In this document: piece after piece, positions 26,258 through 34,284 of the stretch
Layout of the letters: every line of letters starts with the position of its first letter
Numbering within the stretch: position 1 is the stretch's first letter
NCBI GenBank assembly: GCA_945871955.1
Contig: CAMBXR010000017.1
Location: 1-46,041 of the forward strand
Origin: an uncultured Clostridium sp.
GTDB taxonomy: Bacteria; Bacillota; Clostridia; Peptostreptococcales; Peptostreptococcaceae
Length of the DNA: 46,041 bases
Direction: 5' to 3'
The notes under the pieces: generated by a model
What the model saw: the letters and a program-made list of their open reading frames with translations, nothing else
Told to the model about the DNA's origin: nothing
The model's database searches: none
Program-made: the position numbers and the translations under genes

Positions 26258-26392
26258 TTAGAATATAATATCCAAAAACATATAAGTAAAGCATAAAATT
26301 AATGATAATGTCAATAAATTAAAAAGTGTAATTTCTTTTCTATTTTTTTTATAAATTTGGATTTTTTCTTTTATAGTTAAATTTCTAGTCAT
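26258..26392 (-). CDS. Small membrane protein, PgsE/CapE-like position
   Basis: A 44-codon ORF starts at ATG 26392 after GGAGATGAAAAT and begins MTRNLTIKEKIQIYKKN. A basic N-terminus is followed by one membrane helix (about residues 22-42, FNLLTLSLILCFTYMFLD). Length, one-helix topology and location right after pgsC match CapE/PgsE, the tiny subunit needed for poly-gamma-glutamate synthesis in Bacillus (CapE is about 47 residues). Sequence similarity cannot be judged for such a short peptide, so the assignment is positional. It is 12 bases from pgsC. Confidence 0.65.
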   Translation of the reverse strand: MTRNLTIKEKIQIYKKNRKEITLFNLLTLSLILCFTYMFLDIIF

Positions 26393-26404
26393 ATTTTCAT
26401 CTCC

Positions 26405-26854
26405 TTAAACTAATTGAGCTACATTTAAGATAACAAAAACTACTAAAGAAACTCCTATTGTACTTGCTGCAGTAAGTTTTATACCTTGTTTGTAATAGCA
26501 GTTTGCAATTAAACCAGGTATTACTACTCCTACACCTTCAAGAATTCCTAAAGACATTCCCATTGATACATTTAATAAATCTAATCCTATTTTTAATAAC
26601 ATACATACCATAAGTAATGCTAAGAATCTTCTTCTTCCATACAATATAATAAATTTACTTAACACAAATTCAACTATCATATACGTTAATAAACTTATTA
26701 AAAATATTACTATTAAACTTTTAGGATTATCCATTGTAAGCGCTAAGTAACCAGGAACCACAAGCCCTCCTGGATTTATTCCGAATTTTTCTGCAAATAA
26801 TAAGCTTAGTGTTAAACCTAAAATTATTGCAACATATAAATCTGTCGATATCAT
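26405..26854 (-). CDS. pgsC: Poly-gamma-glutamate synthase membrane subunit PgsC/CapC
   Basis: The 149-residue integral membrane protein has about four or five helices and the PgsC features EKFGINPGGLVVPGYLAL near the N-terminus and GVGVVIPGLIANCYYKQG near the C-terminus, two similar PG-containing re-entrant-like segments. PgsC forms the membrane complex with the ligase PgsB and is thought to take part in polymer synthesis and export. The ATG follows AGGAGGCTATA. It is 18 bases after pgsB and 12 before the small pgsE-like gene. Confidence 0.93.
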   Translation of the reverse strand: MISTDLYVAIILGLTLSLLFAEKFGINPGGLVVPGYLALTMDNPKSLIVIFLISLLTYMIVEFVLSKFIILYGRRRFLALLMVCMLLKIGLDLLNVSMGMSLGILEGVGVVIPGLIANCYYKQGIKLTAASTIGVSLVVFVILNVAQLV

Positions 26855-26872
26855 TATAGCCTCCTAATATAT

Positions 26873-28057
26873 TTAGATTATATCTTTTTCTTTTATTGTT
26901 TTTTCTTGACTCATGCTTAAAAGTTTTTCTATAAATGGTTCACCTGTACCATGTATATTTCCTACACCATATATTACTCTATCTTTCATTAAAGGACTTA
27001 TAGCTTCTAATATTTCATCTGGCGAAGCATTTTCTAAATCAATATAATTTTTTACATTTGGTAACATACCATTTTTAAATGCTGTAGCAATTGGTTCTGT
27101 TATTTCTCCAATTCCAACAAGTGTATGAGTTTGTATATTTGGGAATACATCTCTTACAAATATTTCTGTTCTATCAACTCTATCTTGTCTACAGTTCATT
27201 ATTACTATAGGATCTTTTGAGTTGTAGTCCATTTCACATATTTTTGACCAAATATTTAAAGTTGATTGTGGGTCATTTGCTGCAAATCCATTTACAAAAT
27301 GACAGTTTAATGATTCATCTCCAATTTTAGAAACTCTCATGGCACCTGGATCTGGATGGGCATTTAACATACCTCTCATACAAATTTCTTCATCTATTCC
27401 TAAAGCCTCACCTACAGCTAATGCTAAAGATGCATTATCAGGGAATACCATATAATCAAATTTAGATAAAAACTCACTACTTATTTTTGAATTATCTGCT
27501 ACTATGACCTTAGTATTTCTTTCCTTAGCAACTTCTTTAAAATAGTCTAAATAAGGACTTGGTATAGTAATTAAGTGACCATCATATGGTATTGTCGCTG
27601 CAAATGCTTGTGCAACTTCATTTAATGTTGGCCCTAGTACATCCATATGATCTTCAAGAACATTAACTATTAAAACTATATTAGCTTCTAACATTCTAAA
27701 TTGATATACCTTTTGATACTCTGGATTTACAGCCATACATTCACATACTAAGGCTTCTGCCCCTAAATCAGCTGATTTTTGTAAAACTTGTAATTGTTCA
27801 CCTATATTAGCACCTTGAGGCTTTCTTATTATAGGCTCTTCTTCATCTTGGAACCAATAAATCATCCTTGCTTCTGTTCCTGTAGTTTTTCCTACTGTTT
27901 TATATCCTGCTTCAGTTAATATTCCAGTTATTAATCTTGTAACTGTTGATTTTCCTCTTATTCCGTTGATATTCACTCTTATTGGTATTTTCTTAACATT
28001 TCTCTTTTGAGCAAGTTGCTCTCTTATACCTAGTGTAACTAGAGTGATTATACACAA
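26873..28057 (-). CDS. pgsB: Poly-gamma-glutamate synthase subunit PgsB/CapB
   Basis: The protein is an ATP-dependent amide ligase of the Mur-ligase superfamily that joins glutamates through gamma-carboxyl groups. It has a short N-terminal membrane segment, the P-loop GIRGKSTVT (residues 32-40), VGKTTGTEARMIYW, a central region NVLEDHMDVLGPT and FVNGFAANDPQST, all characteristic of CapB. Start problem: from TTG at 28057 the protein has 394 residues but no nearby ribosome site. A strong AGGAGG (28081-28086) is 8 bases from an in-frame ATT at 28072, which would add five hydrophobic residues (IIIIA) to the helix. The only nearby ATG (28079) is out of frame. Confidence 0.93.
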   Translation of the reverse strand: MCIITLVTLGIREQLAQKRNVKKIPIRVNINGIRGKSTVTRLITGILTEAGYKTVGKTTGTEARMIYWFQDEEEPIIRKPQGANIGEQLQVLQKSADLGAEALVCECMAVNPEYQKVYQFRMLEANIVLIVNVLEDHMDVLGPTLNEVAQAFAATIPYDGHLITIPSPYLDYFKEVAKERNTKVIVADNSKISSEFLSKFDYMVFPDNASLALAVGEALGIDEEICMRGMLNAHPDPGAMRVSKIGDESLNCHFVNGFAANDPQSTLNIWSKICEMDYNSKDPIVIMNCRQDRVDRTEIFVRDVFPNIQTHTLVGIGEITEPIATAFKNGMLPNVKNYIDLENASPDEILEAISPLMKDRVIYGVGNIHGTGEPFIEKLLSMSQEKTIKEKDII

Positions 28058-28086
28058 TGCTATAATAATAATGGCTCATCCCTCCT

Positions 28087-28392
28087 ATTTAATAATTTTC
28101 ATCTTATTATTTTCATTCACACCCAGTTTAAATATAAAATATATTTATTTTTTATATAATATTATATAAAATTGAATAGCTATCATATTTCATAACATAA
28201 TCAATGAATTATATCAAAAACTAATAAATACTAAAAGTATTTATATTAATTTTTATATAATTGATTTTGTAACAATATAAATATCTACACAATTCTACAA
28301 ACTTCATACCTAAGTTTATAATATTTCTTATTTTTTTTCAATAAGCAATCTTATTAATTTGTTTTAATTTAACAATTTGCCGTGTTTTTTGC
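28087..28392. other. AT-rich gap upstream of pgsB
   Basis: About 300 bases without a credible gene on either strand. It should contain the pgsB promoter because a terminator closes lepA just upstream, but several TATAAT-like strings make an exact choice unsafe. No long inverted repeat or T-box/riboswitch core was recognised. The length and AT content would suit a regulated promoter. Confidence 0.5.
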
Positions 28393-28443
28393 AAAAATAA
28401 AGGTAATTAATTGTATCAATTATAAACAAACAATTAATTACCT
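28393..28443 (-). terminator. Terminator of lepA
   Basis: AGGTAATTAATTG (28401-28413) and CAATTAATTACCT (28431-28443) are perfect 13-bp arms with a 17-base loop; TTATTTTT follows on the minus strand. Confidence 0.85.
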
Positions 28444-28472
28444 CATTTTATTTATTATATTTACTTATTTCA

Positions 28473-30275
28473 CTAATCATCAAGTTTAAGAACTGACATA
28501 AACGCTTTTTGTGGTACTTCTACACTACCTATTTGTCTCATACGTTTTTTACCTTCTTTTTGTTTTTCAAGAAGTTTTTTCTTACGAGATATATCTCCAC
28601 CGTAACATTTAGCAAGAACGTCTTTTCTAAGAGCACTTATAGTTTCTCTAGCAACTATTTTATTTCCAACAGCTGCTTGTATTGGCACAGCGAATTGATG
28701 TCTTGGTATTTCTTCTTTAAGTTTTTCACACATAGCTTTTCCTCTTGAATAGGCTTTACTATCGTGAACAATGAAACTTAAAGCATCCACTTGTTCTTTG
28801 TTTATTAATATATCTAGTTTAACAAGTTTAGAAGGAACATATCCTTTCATTTCGTAATCTAAAGATCCGTATCCTCTTGTTCTAGATTTTAAAGCATCAA
28901 AGAAATCGTAAACAACTTCATTTAATGGTAAATCATAATGAAGCATTACTCTTTTTTCATCTATATATTCCATGTGTAACATAGTTCCACGTCTTTCTTG
29001 GCAAAGTTCCATAACTATACCAACAAAATCTTTTGGAGCTATGATATCAGCTTTTACTATAGGTTCTTCTATCATTTGAATTTCTGAAACTTCTGGTAAG
29101 TTTGCAGGATTTTGAACCATAACTACATCTCCATCAGTTTTAGTAACTCTGTATATAACAGAAGGAGCCGTAGTTACTAAGTTAAGATTAAACTCTCTTT
29201 CTAATCTTTCTTGTATTATTTCTAAGTGTAATAATCCTAAGAATCCACATCTAAAACCAAATCCTAAAGCTGCAGATGTTTCTGGTTCAAATTCAAGAGC
29301 CGCATCATTAACTTGTAGTTTTTCTAAGCAATCTCTTACGTTTTCATATTTTTCACCTTCACCTGGATATATACCACAGTAAACCATTGGAGTTGCTTTT
29401 TTATATCCTTCTAAAGGTTCCTCTGTAGGATTATTAGCATCTGTTATAGTATCACCTACATGACAGCTTCTTATATCTTTTATACTAGCAGCTATATAAC
29501 CAACATCACCTGCAGATAAACTATCAAGTTCAGTAGCTCCTGGTGCCATTACACCAACTTCTGTTACTTCGAATTTTTTCTTAGTATTCATCATCTCGAT
29601 AGTCATACCTTTTTTAACTTCACCCTCAAATACTCTAACATAAGCTACAACACCTTTGTAAGCATCATAGTATGAGTCAAATATTAAGGCTTTTAATGGT
29701 TTATCTGCATCTCCAGTAGGCGCTGGTACATTAGCAACTATATCTTCTAATACATCCTCTATATTTAAACCACTCTTAGCAGATATTAATGGAGCTTCAC
29801 TTGCATCAAGTCCTATTAAATCTTCTATTTCTTCCTTAACTTCATCTGGTCTTGCGCTTGGAAGATCTATTTTATTTATTACCGGTAATATTTCTAAATC
29901 TTGATCTAGAGCTAAATAAACATTAGCTAAAGTTTGAGCTTCTACACCTTGAGCTGCATCTACTACAAGTAATGCTCCTTCACAAGCCGCTAAACTCCTT
30001 GATACTTCATAGTTGAAATCCACATGACCTGGAGTATCTATAAGATTTAAATAATATTCATTACCATCCTTAGCTTTATATATTAATCTAACATTTTGAA
30101 GTTTAATAGTGATTCCTCTTTCTCTTTCTAAGTCCATGTTATCTAATAACTGACTTTTCATTTCTCTATCACTTACTAAACCTGTGTACTGTATTAATCT
30201 ATCAGCTAAGGTAGACTTACCATGATCTATATGGGCAATTATACTAAAATTTCTAGTTCTACTTTGTTTGTCCAC
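28473..30275 (-). CDS. lepA: Elongation factor 4 (LepA)
   Basis: The 600-residue translational GTPase acts on stalled or back-translocated ribosomes and in 30S assembly. It starts [23 protein letters not shown]-type sequence with G1 AHIDHGKS, G3 DTPGHVDF and G4 NKIDLPSA, followed by EF-G-like domains II, III and V and the LepA-specific C-terminal domain ([17 protein letters not shown]). The ATG (via GTG-free context) has TTAAGGAGGAATAAAGG before it. A TTTACA-N17-TAAAAT promoter lies upstream and a terminator downstream, making it a single-gene unit here. Confidence 0.97.
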   Translation of the reverse strand: MDKQSRTRNFSIIAHIDHGKSTLADRLIQYTGLVSDREMKSQLLDNMDLERERGITIKLQNVRLIYKAKDGNEYYLNLIDTPGHVDFNYEVSRSLAACEGALLVVDAAQGVEAQTLANVYLALDQDLEILPVINKIDLPSARPDEVKEEIEDLIGLDASEAPLISAKSGLNIEDVLEDIVANVPAPTGDADKPLKALIFDSYYDAYKGVVAYVRVFEGEVKKGMTIEMMNTKKKFEVTEVGVMAPGATELDSLSAGDVGYIAASIKDIRSCHVGDTITDANNPTEEPLEGYKKATPMVYCGIYPGEGEKYENVRDCLEKLQVNDAALEFEPETSAALGFGFRCGFLGLLHLEIIQERLEREFNLNLVTTAPSVIYRVTKTDGDVVMVQNPANLPEVSEIQMIEEPIVKADIIAPKDFVGIVMELCQERRGTMLHMEYIDEKRVMLHYDLPLNEVVYDFFDALKSRTRGYGSLDYEMKGYVPSKLVKLDILINKEQVDALSFIVHDSKAYSRGKAMCEKLKEEIPRHQFAVPIQAAVGNKIVARETISALRKDVLAKCYGGDISRKKKLLEKQKEGKKRMRQIGSVEVPQKAFMSVLKLDD

Positions 30276-30313
30276 CTTTATTCCTCCTTAAATAAGTTAT
30301 TATCATAAACTTT

Positions 30314-30342
30314 ATTTTATAATATATCTGCATTTCTGTAAA
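30314..30342 (-). promoter_or_regulatory. Sigma-A promoter of lepA
   Basis: TTTACA (30342-30337), 17-base spacer, TAAAAT (30319-30314) on the minus strand, 39 bases before the lepA start codon. Confidence 0.7.
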
Positions 30343-30354
30343 TAAGTACTGTAT

Positions 30355-30390
30355 TACAAAAAAATAAGACTTATTTTTCAAGCCTTATTT
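30355..30390 (-). terminator. Terminator of the gpr-spoIIP transcript
   Basis: AAATAAGACTT (30362-30372) pairs with AAGCCTTATTT (30380-30390) with one G-U pair; seven T residues follow on the minus strand. It lies about 70 bases past the small membrane protein gene. Confidence 0.75.
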
Positions 30391-30458
30391 TTTATTATTT
30401 TGATTTATTTTTATAATTTGTATTCTTTAATATTATATAATAATACAAAATATACTGT

Positions 30459-30659
30459 TCAAAATATATTTATATATTTCATAAGATTATTTTTACTATC
30501 ATCACCTAATAACTCATTAATTCTATAATCAATCATAAATATACTACTAGTAGTAATAATTATCATAATAAATATAAATACAATCCTGCAAATTGTTTTA
30601 TATTTTTTTTTACAGTTTTTATTATTTAATGTTTTTTCTAAACGACTCATATATACCAT
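30459..30659 (-). CDS. Small one-helix membrane protein of unknown function, after spoIIP
   Basis: A 66-codon ORF starts 2 bases after the spoIIP stop. The product has a basic N-terminus (KTLNNKNCKKKYKTICR), a single membrane helix (about residues 26-46, IVFIFIMIIITTSSIFMI) and a short outer tail. No Shine-Dalgarno site is seen; two possible ATGs (30659 and 30650) would depend on coupling to spoIIP translation. Lysine/arginine positive-inside pattern is that of a real membrane peptide. No family recognised; a sporulation role would be guilt by association. Confidence 0.6.
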   Translation of the reverse strand: MVYMSRLEKTLNNKNCKKKYKTICRIVFIFIMIIITTSSIFMIDYRINELLGDDSKNNLMKYINIF

Positions 30660-30661
30660 TT

Positions 30662-31624
30662 TTATTTTATATCTGAATAGTACTCATCTAATATATCTGC
30701 TATATATTTACATGTAGCCTGTGCTTCTTTAGTAGTCGTGGCATTATTTCCAACTTCTATTAACAAACCATTATCTGCTATATATTGATTAAATCTACCA
30801 TATTGCTTAGTAACTACTGGGCAAACTAAACCTGGATATTCCTTCTCAGCCAATGCAGTTATTTCTTCTGCTTGCCTTTTTAGTTCCGACACATTACTAT
30901 TTCTTTGACCAACTACTAAGAAAAACTTAGCGACCGTCTCTCCTTTTATTTTAGTAGTATATTTATCATGCACTGTTTTTTTTGCTTGAGCAGTACCTAC
31001 TTTTTGTCCATCTCTATGTAAATCTATAGATACTTTAATAGAATTATATTGGGATAAAATAGATTTCATAGTTTTTGCACTAGTTGCATAGGCATTATTA
31101 TATGATAAGTCATTATACTTAGTAGTATGAACTACTCCCCACCCTTTTTGTGATAATTCTGTTGATAAAACACTTCCCACAGACATAACTGAATGTTCTA
31201 TATCTGCAGAGTGATAATTGTTTTTAGGAGAATCTGAGTATGTTTCACTACTATGCGTATGATAAATTAAAATTTGAGGCTTGTCCTTAGTTACCCTTAT
31301 ATCATTTTTATAATTTGAGTCAATTAAATTATTTGCTTCTTTTGATTCATTTTCTTCTTTAGTGTTTGGTTTATTTTCTTCACCAACATAAATATTAACA
31401 AACTCCTCATCGTCTTTTTTATTTGTTTTATCATTTATATTATCCGTATATTTTATATCTCCTTTTGAATTATTATCCTCATTCTCTATTACATTAACTT
31501 CAGGATAAGACAGTTGCACCAAATATTTTAATATATCTTCTTTATCTAAGGCATAAGACATAGTAGGTAAAATACAAACTATTAAAAATCCAATTTTCAT
31601 AGCTTTTATTTTATTTTTTATCAT
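30662..31624 (-). CDS. spoIIP: Stage II sporulation protein P (SpoIIP)
   Basis: The 320-residue protein is a peptidoglycan amidase/endopeptidase that works with SpoIID and SpoIIM to drive engulfment of the forespore. It has an N-terminal signal or anchor (residues 10-25), a charged linker (about 45-105) and the amidase_3-like domain with HTHSSETY, SIDLHRDG and a conserved Glu in LIEVGNN. It follows gpr by 15 bases, the order also seen in Bacillus. The ATG has CAAGGAGGAATTTGA before it. The linker is longer and more acidic than the catalytic part but unremarkable. Confidence 0.95.
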   Translation of the reverse strand: MIKNKIKAMKIGFLIVCILPTMSYALDKEDILKYLVQLSYPEVNVIENEDNNSKGDIKYTDNINDKTNKKDDEEFVNIYVGEENKPNTKEENESKEANNLIDSNYKNDIRVTKDKPQILIYHTHSSETYSDSPKNNYHSADIEHSVMSVGSVLSTELSQKGWGVVHTTKYNDLSYNNAYATSAKTMKSILSQYNSIKVSIDLHRDGQKVGTAQAKKTVHDKYTTKIKGETVAKFFLVVGQRNSNVSELKRQAEEITALAEKEYPGLVCPVVTKQYGRFNQYIADNGLLIEVGNNATTTKEAQATCKYIADILDEYYSDIK

Positions 31625-31639
31625 TCAAATTCCTCCTTG

Positions 31640-32593
31640 TTACGAAGTTCTCCCTGGATGAAGAGATTTATTCAATCCTTCACTAATTATTATGGCTAAA
31701 TTTTCTATAGTTTCATCTATATCCTTAGGTGTTACTATTAAGTTTTTATCATACGGGTCTAGTGAATCTCTAATTAATTGATATTTTTCTTCTTCTTTTA
31801 GTTGATGAAGCATCTTATAAAATACCTCACCTTCATTAGATTGTTGCATTAAATTATTTATAGCCATATCTAACACATCACTAGTTAATGTAGCTGCATC
31901 TACTACTGTAGGTACACCTATAGCTATAACATCTACACCTAAGTACTCTTTATTTAAAGCTTTTCTTTTATTACCTACTCCTCCACCTGGAGAAATTCCA
32001 GCTGTTGATATTTGAATAGTAGAGTTAACTCTATCCATTTTTCTAGAAGCTAGCGCATCTATAACAACTACTCTATCAGGCTTAATAGTGTCTACTATAG
32101 ACTTTACAGTCTCACTTGTTTCTAATCCTGTAACTCCCATAACCCCTGGACTCAAAGCAGCAACTTCTGTAAAATCATCATCATAATCTTTATTATAATT
32201 TTTAAAAATATGACGTGTTACAAGAGTTTTTGATACAGTTTTTGGGCCTAATGCATCTGATGTTATATTCCAGTTACCAAGTCCAATCACTAAAGTTTTC
32301 TTATGTTTTTCTGGACCAAAAATATCTTTAAGTTCATTTACTAAATAATCTATTATTTGATTTCTTGATTCATCATCGTCATATTTCATTAATTTACTCT
32401 CTAATGTCACATATGTTCCTATTCCTTTATTCATTATCTGTGAACCTTGTTCATCTAATACATCAACTCTTGTTACTATACAGTCATAAAGTTGTTTATT
32501 TACTGTTTTAACTCCTGGTATTTCACTACTATTACTACTTTCTTCAATTATTTCTCGAGCTTCTACAGCTAAGTCAGTTCTAATTTTTATCAT
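31640..32593 (-). CDS. gpr: Germination protease GPR
   Basis: The 317-residue zymogen is an atypical aspartic-type protease that digests small acid-soluble spore proteins during germination. It starts with the propeptide MIKIRTDLAVEAREI, whose region resembles the SASP cleavage context (TDLA), and contains GLGNWNITSDALGPKT and VIDALASR motifs of the family. Expression is expected in the forespore from a sigma-F/G promoter; none could be assigned confidently in the upstream gap. The ATG follows GGAGGAAACT. Next gene is spoIIP. Confidence 0.96.
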   Translation of the reverse strand: MIKIRTDLAVEAREIIEESSNSSEIPGVKTVNKQLYDCIVTRVDVLDEQGSQIMNKGIGTYVTLESKLMKYDDDESRNQIIDYLVNELKDIFGPEKHKKTLVIGLGNWNITSDALGPKTVSKTLVTRHIFKNYNKDYDDDFTEVAALSPGVMGVTGLETSETVKSIVDTIKPDRVVVIDALASRKMDRVNSTIQISTAGISPGGGVGNKRKALNKEYLGVDVIAIGVPTVVDAATLTSDVLDMAINNLMQQSNEGEVFYKMLHQLKEEEKYQLIRDSLDPYDKNLIVTPKDIDETIENLAIIISEGLNKSLHPGRTS

Positions 32594-32787
32594 AGTTTCC
32601 TCCAGTATATAATTAAATGATATTATTGATTATTGACATGTAATAACATTTTAAACATTATTTATCATTTTTATTAGTTTTATGAATAAACATATAAATT
32701 ATTGTGAAATATTTTTATATATGATAAAGTATGTGATGCACGAAAAAAACAGTTAGCAAATTATATTTAAGTAATAAATATTAACTC

Positions 32788-32816
32788 TTGATTTTTATAT
32801 TTATTTCTGTTAAAAT
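32788..32816 (+). promoter_or_regulatory. Sigma-A promoter of rpsT
   Basis: TTGATT (32788-32793), 17-base spacer, TAAAAT (32811-32816), 50 bases before the GTG start. The rest of the 32594-32787 gap is AT-rich and must also hold the divergent gpr promoter. Confidence 0.8.
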
Positions 32817-32865
32817 CTAATATGTTGACGATGAGAATAATTATATTTACGAGGAGGTGTTTTTC

Positions 32866-33132
32866 GTGGCAAACATAAAATCAGCTAAAAAGAGAATAAA
32901 AGTTATCGATAAGAAAACTGCTTTAAACAAAGCTAGAAAATCTCAATTAAAAACTGCTATAAGAAGATTCGATGAAGCTGTTACTGCAGGAAACAAAGAA
33001 GAAGCTACAGCTAGATTCCAATATGCTCAAAAAAGAATATACCAAGTAGCATCTAAAGGAACTATACACAAAAATGCTGCAGCTAGAAAAGTTGCTAAAT
33101 TAGCTCAAAAATTAAACGCAATGAACGCATAA
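32866..33132 (+). CDS. rpsT: 30S ribosomal protein S20
   Basis: The 88-residue basic protein (start ANIKSAKKRIKVIDKK after the initiator) is S20, which binds the 5' domain and helix 44 of 16S rRNA. The GTG at 32866 is the right start: GAGGAGG lies 8 bases upstream and the family begins M-A-N-I-K-S-A; an earlier GTG overlaps the ribosome site. It is monocistronic, with its own promoter and terminator, and is the only plus-strand gene in the first 37 kb. Placement opposite gpr and near holA is common in clostridia. Confidence 0.98.
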   Translation: MANIKSAKKRIKVIDKKTALNKARKSQLKTAIRRFDEAVTAGNKEEATARFQYAQKRIYQVASKGTIHKNAAARKVAKLAQKLNAMNA

Positions 33133-33157
33133 TAACAGTTTAATTTTTATAAATTTA

Positions 33158-33187
33158 AACCCTTGATTTTTATCAAGGGTTTTTTAT
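33158..33187 (+). terminator. Terminator of rpsT
   Basis: AACCCTTGA (33158-33166) and TCAAGGGTT (33173-33181) form a perfect 9-bp stem with a 6-base loop, followed by TTTTTATT. Confidence 0.9.
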
Positions 33188-33211
33188 TATCTCAATAACT
33201 TTCACAAATAA

Positions 33212-33240
33212 AAAAAGTCCTAGTTTTTTAACCAAGACTT
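33212..33240 (-). terminator. Terminator of comEC-holA
   Basis: Arms at 33215-33225 and 33230-33240 pair over 11 bp with G-U pairs; a run of T follows on the minus strand. It touches the holA stop codon. Confidence 0.75.
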
Positions 33241-34284
33241 TTAACTAACATTTCTCTGACAGTATTTACTTACTAAAATTTCAACTGCCAAAGTATCTTT
33301 TATTAATCCATTTTTTATTTTAAAGTCATTTTCCAAGATAAAATTCAACATATCGATAATTATCTCGTCAGAAAAGTTACGACTTTGTTTTAATGCTTTA
33401 TTAACTATAAATTGTCTAATACTTAGTTTTTGACATATCTCATTTACAGAAATCCCTTGCATCTGTAATTGCTTAACTTGTAATACAGTTTTAAATTGTC
33501 TACTTATCATAGCGAATATACCTAAAACAGATTCCCCCTCATTCATCATATCATTTAATATTTTTATAGCAGAAGAAGAATTTTTTTCACCTATATAATC
33601 TATTAATTTAAAAATATCATTTTCTATTTTTTTTTGTGATAGTCTATCTATAATCTCATTACTAACTTTATTTTCTTTACCAACAAAGGAGCTTATTTTA
33701 ATTATTTCATTTTCTAAATCAGAAAGAGTTTTTTCACTATTTTTATCTCTATATCCTTGTGATTCTATAAAGTACATAACTTGAGCATTTTCTATTATAG
33801 CTCCAAAACTTTCAAACTTTCTCTTTGTCCATTTAAATAAATCCATATCAGAAATTTTATCACAATTAAATACAATTCCTTTTTCTTGTATCTTCTTAAC
33901 AATTTTCTTTCTTTTATCAACTTCTCCGTATACAACAAAAACTAAAACTGTACTTTCTGATATGTTATCTAAATAATCAATAAAATATTTTTCATCACCT
34001 TCTGAAAAATTCTTTCTCTTTCCTTTTAATAATTCAAAATCTTTTATTATGGTGATTTTTTTATCATCCATAAAAGGAAGAGTCTCTATAGAACTTAAAA
34101 CTTGATCTAGTAATACCTCTTTTCCATCTATTATATCTAAATTAAAATCTATCATAGACTCATTTAGGCTTTCTTTGAAGTTTTTTATAGCATTATCAAT
34201 TAAGTAATATTCTCTACCATATAAAAGATATATATTTTCAAAATTTTTATTTTTAATATTCCTTATAATATCCTTGTAATCCAT
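33241..34284 (-). CDS. holA: DNA polymerase III delta subunit
   Basis: The 347-residue clamp-loader subunit opens the beta clamp. Family features are the N-terminal NIYLLYGREYYLIDNA (degenerate P-loop region), LPFMDDKKITIIKDF (beta-clamp contact), TVLVFVVYGEVDKRKK and the C-terminal helical collar with IFAMISRQFKTVLQVKQL. The gene start overlaps the comEC stop by 32 bases, implying co-translation; comEC-holA adjacency is conserved in Firmicutes. Confidence 0.95.
   Translation of the reverse strand: MDYKDIIRNIKNKNFENIYLLYGREYYLIDNAIKNFKESLNESMIDFNLDIIDGKEVLLDQVLSSIETLPFMDDKKITIIKDFELLKGKRKNFSEGDEKYFIDYLDNISESTVLVFVVYGEVDKRKKIVKKIQEKGIVFNCDKISDMDLFKWTKRKFESFGAIIENAQVMYFIESQGYRDKNSEKTLSDLENEIIKISSFVGKENKVSNEIIDRLSQKKIENDIFKLIDYIGEKNSSSAIKILNDMMNEGESVLGIFAMISRQFKTVLQVKQLQMQGISVNEICQKLSIRQFIVNKALKQSRNFSDEIIIDMLNFILENDFKIKNGLIKDTLAVEILVSKYCQRNVS

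Noticed and set aside
28071-28086. ATG at 28079 as the pgsB start
   Set aside because: It is out of frame with pgsB and only one base from the ribosome site; its reading frame stops after about 28 codons.
28087-28392. Hidden small gene or RNA upstream of pgsB
   Set aside because: No open frame with a ribosome site and no conserved RNA motif could be recognised; the stretch is simply AT-rich.
32594-32787. Sigma-F/G promoter for gpr
   Set aside because: Several AT-rich strings loosely resemble forespore promoter boxes but none has both elements at proper spacing.
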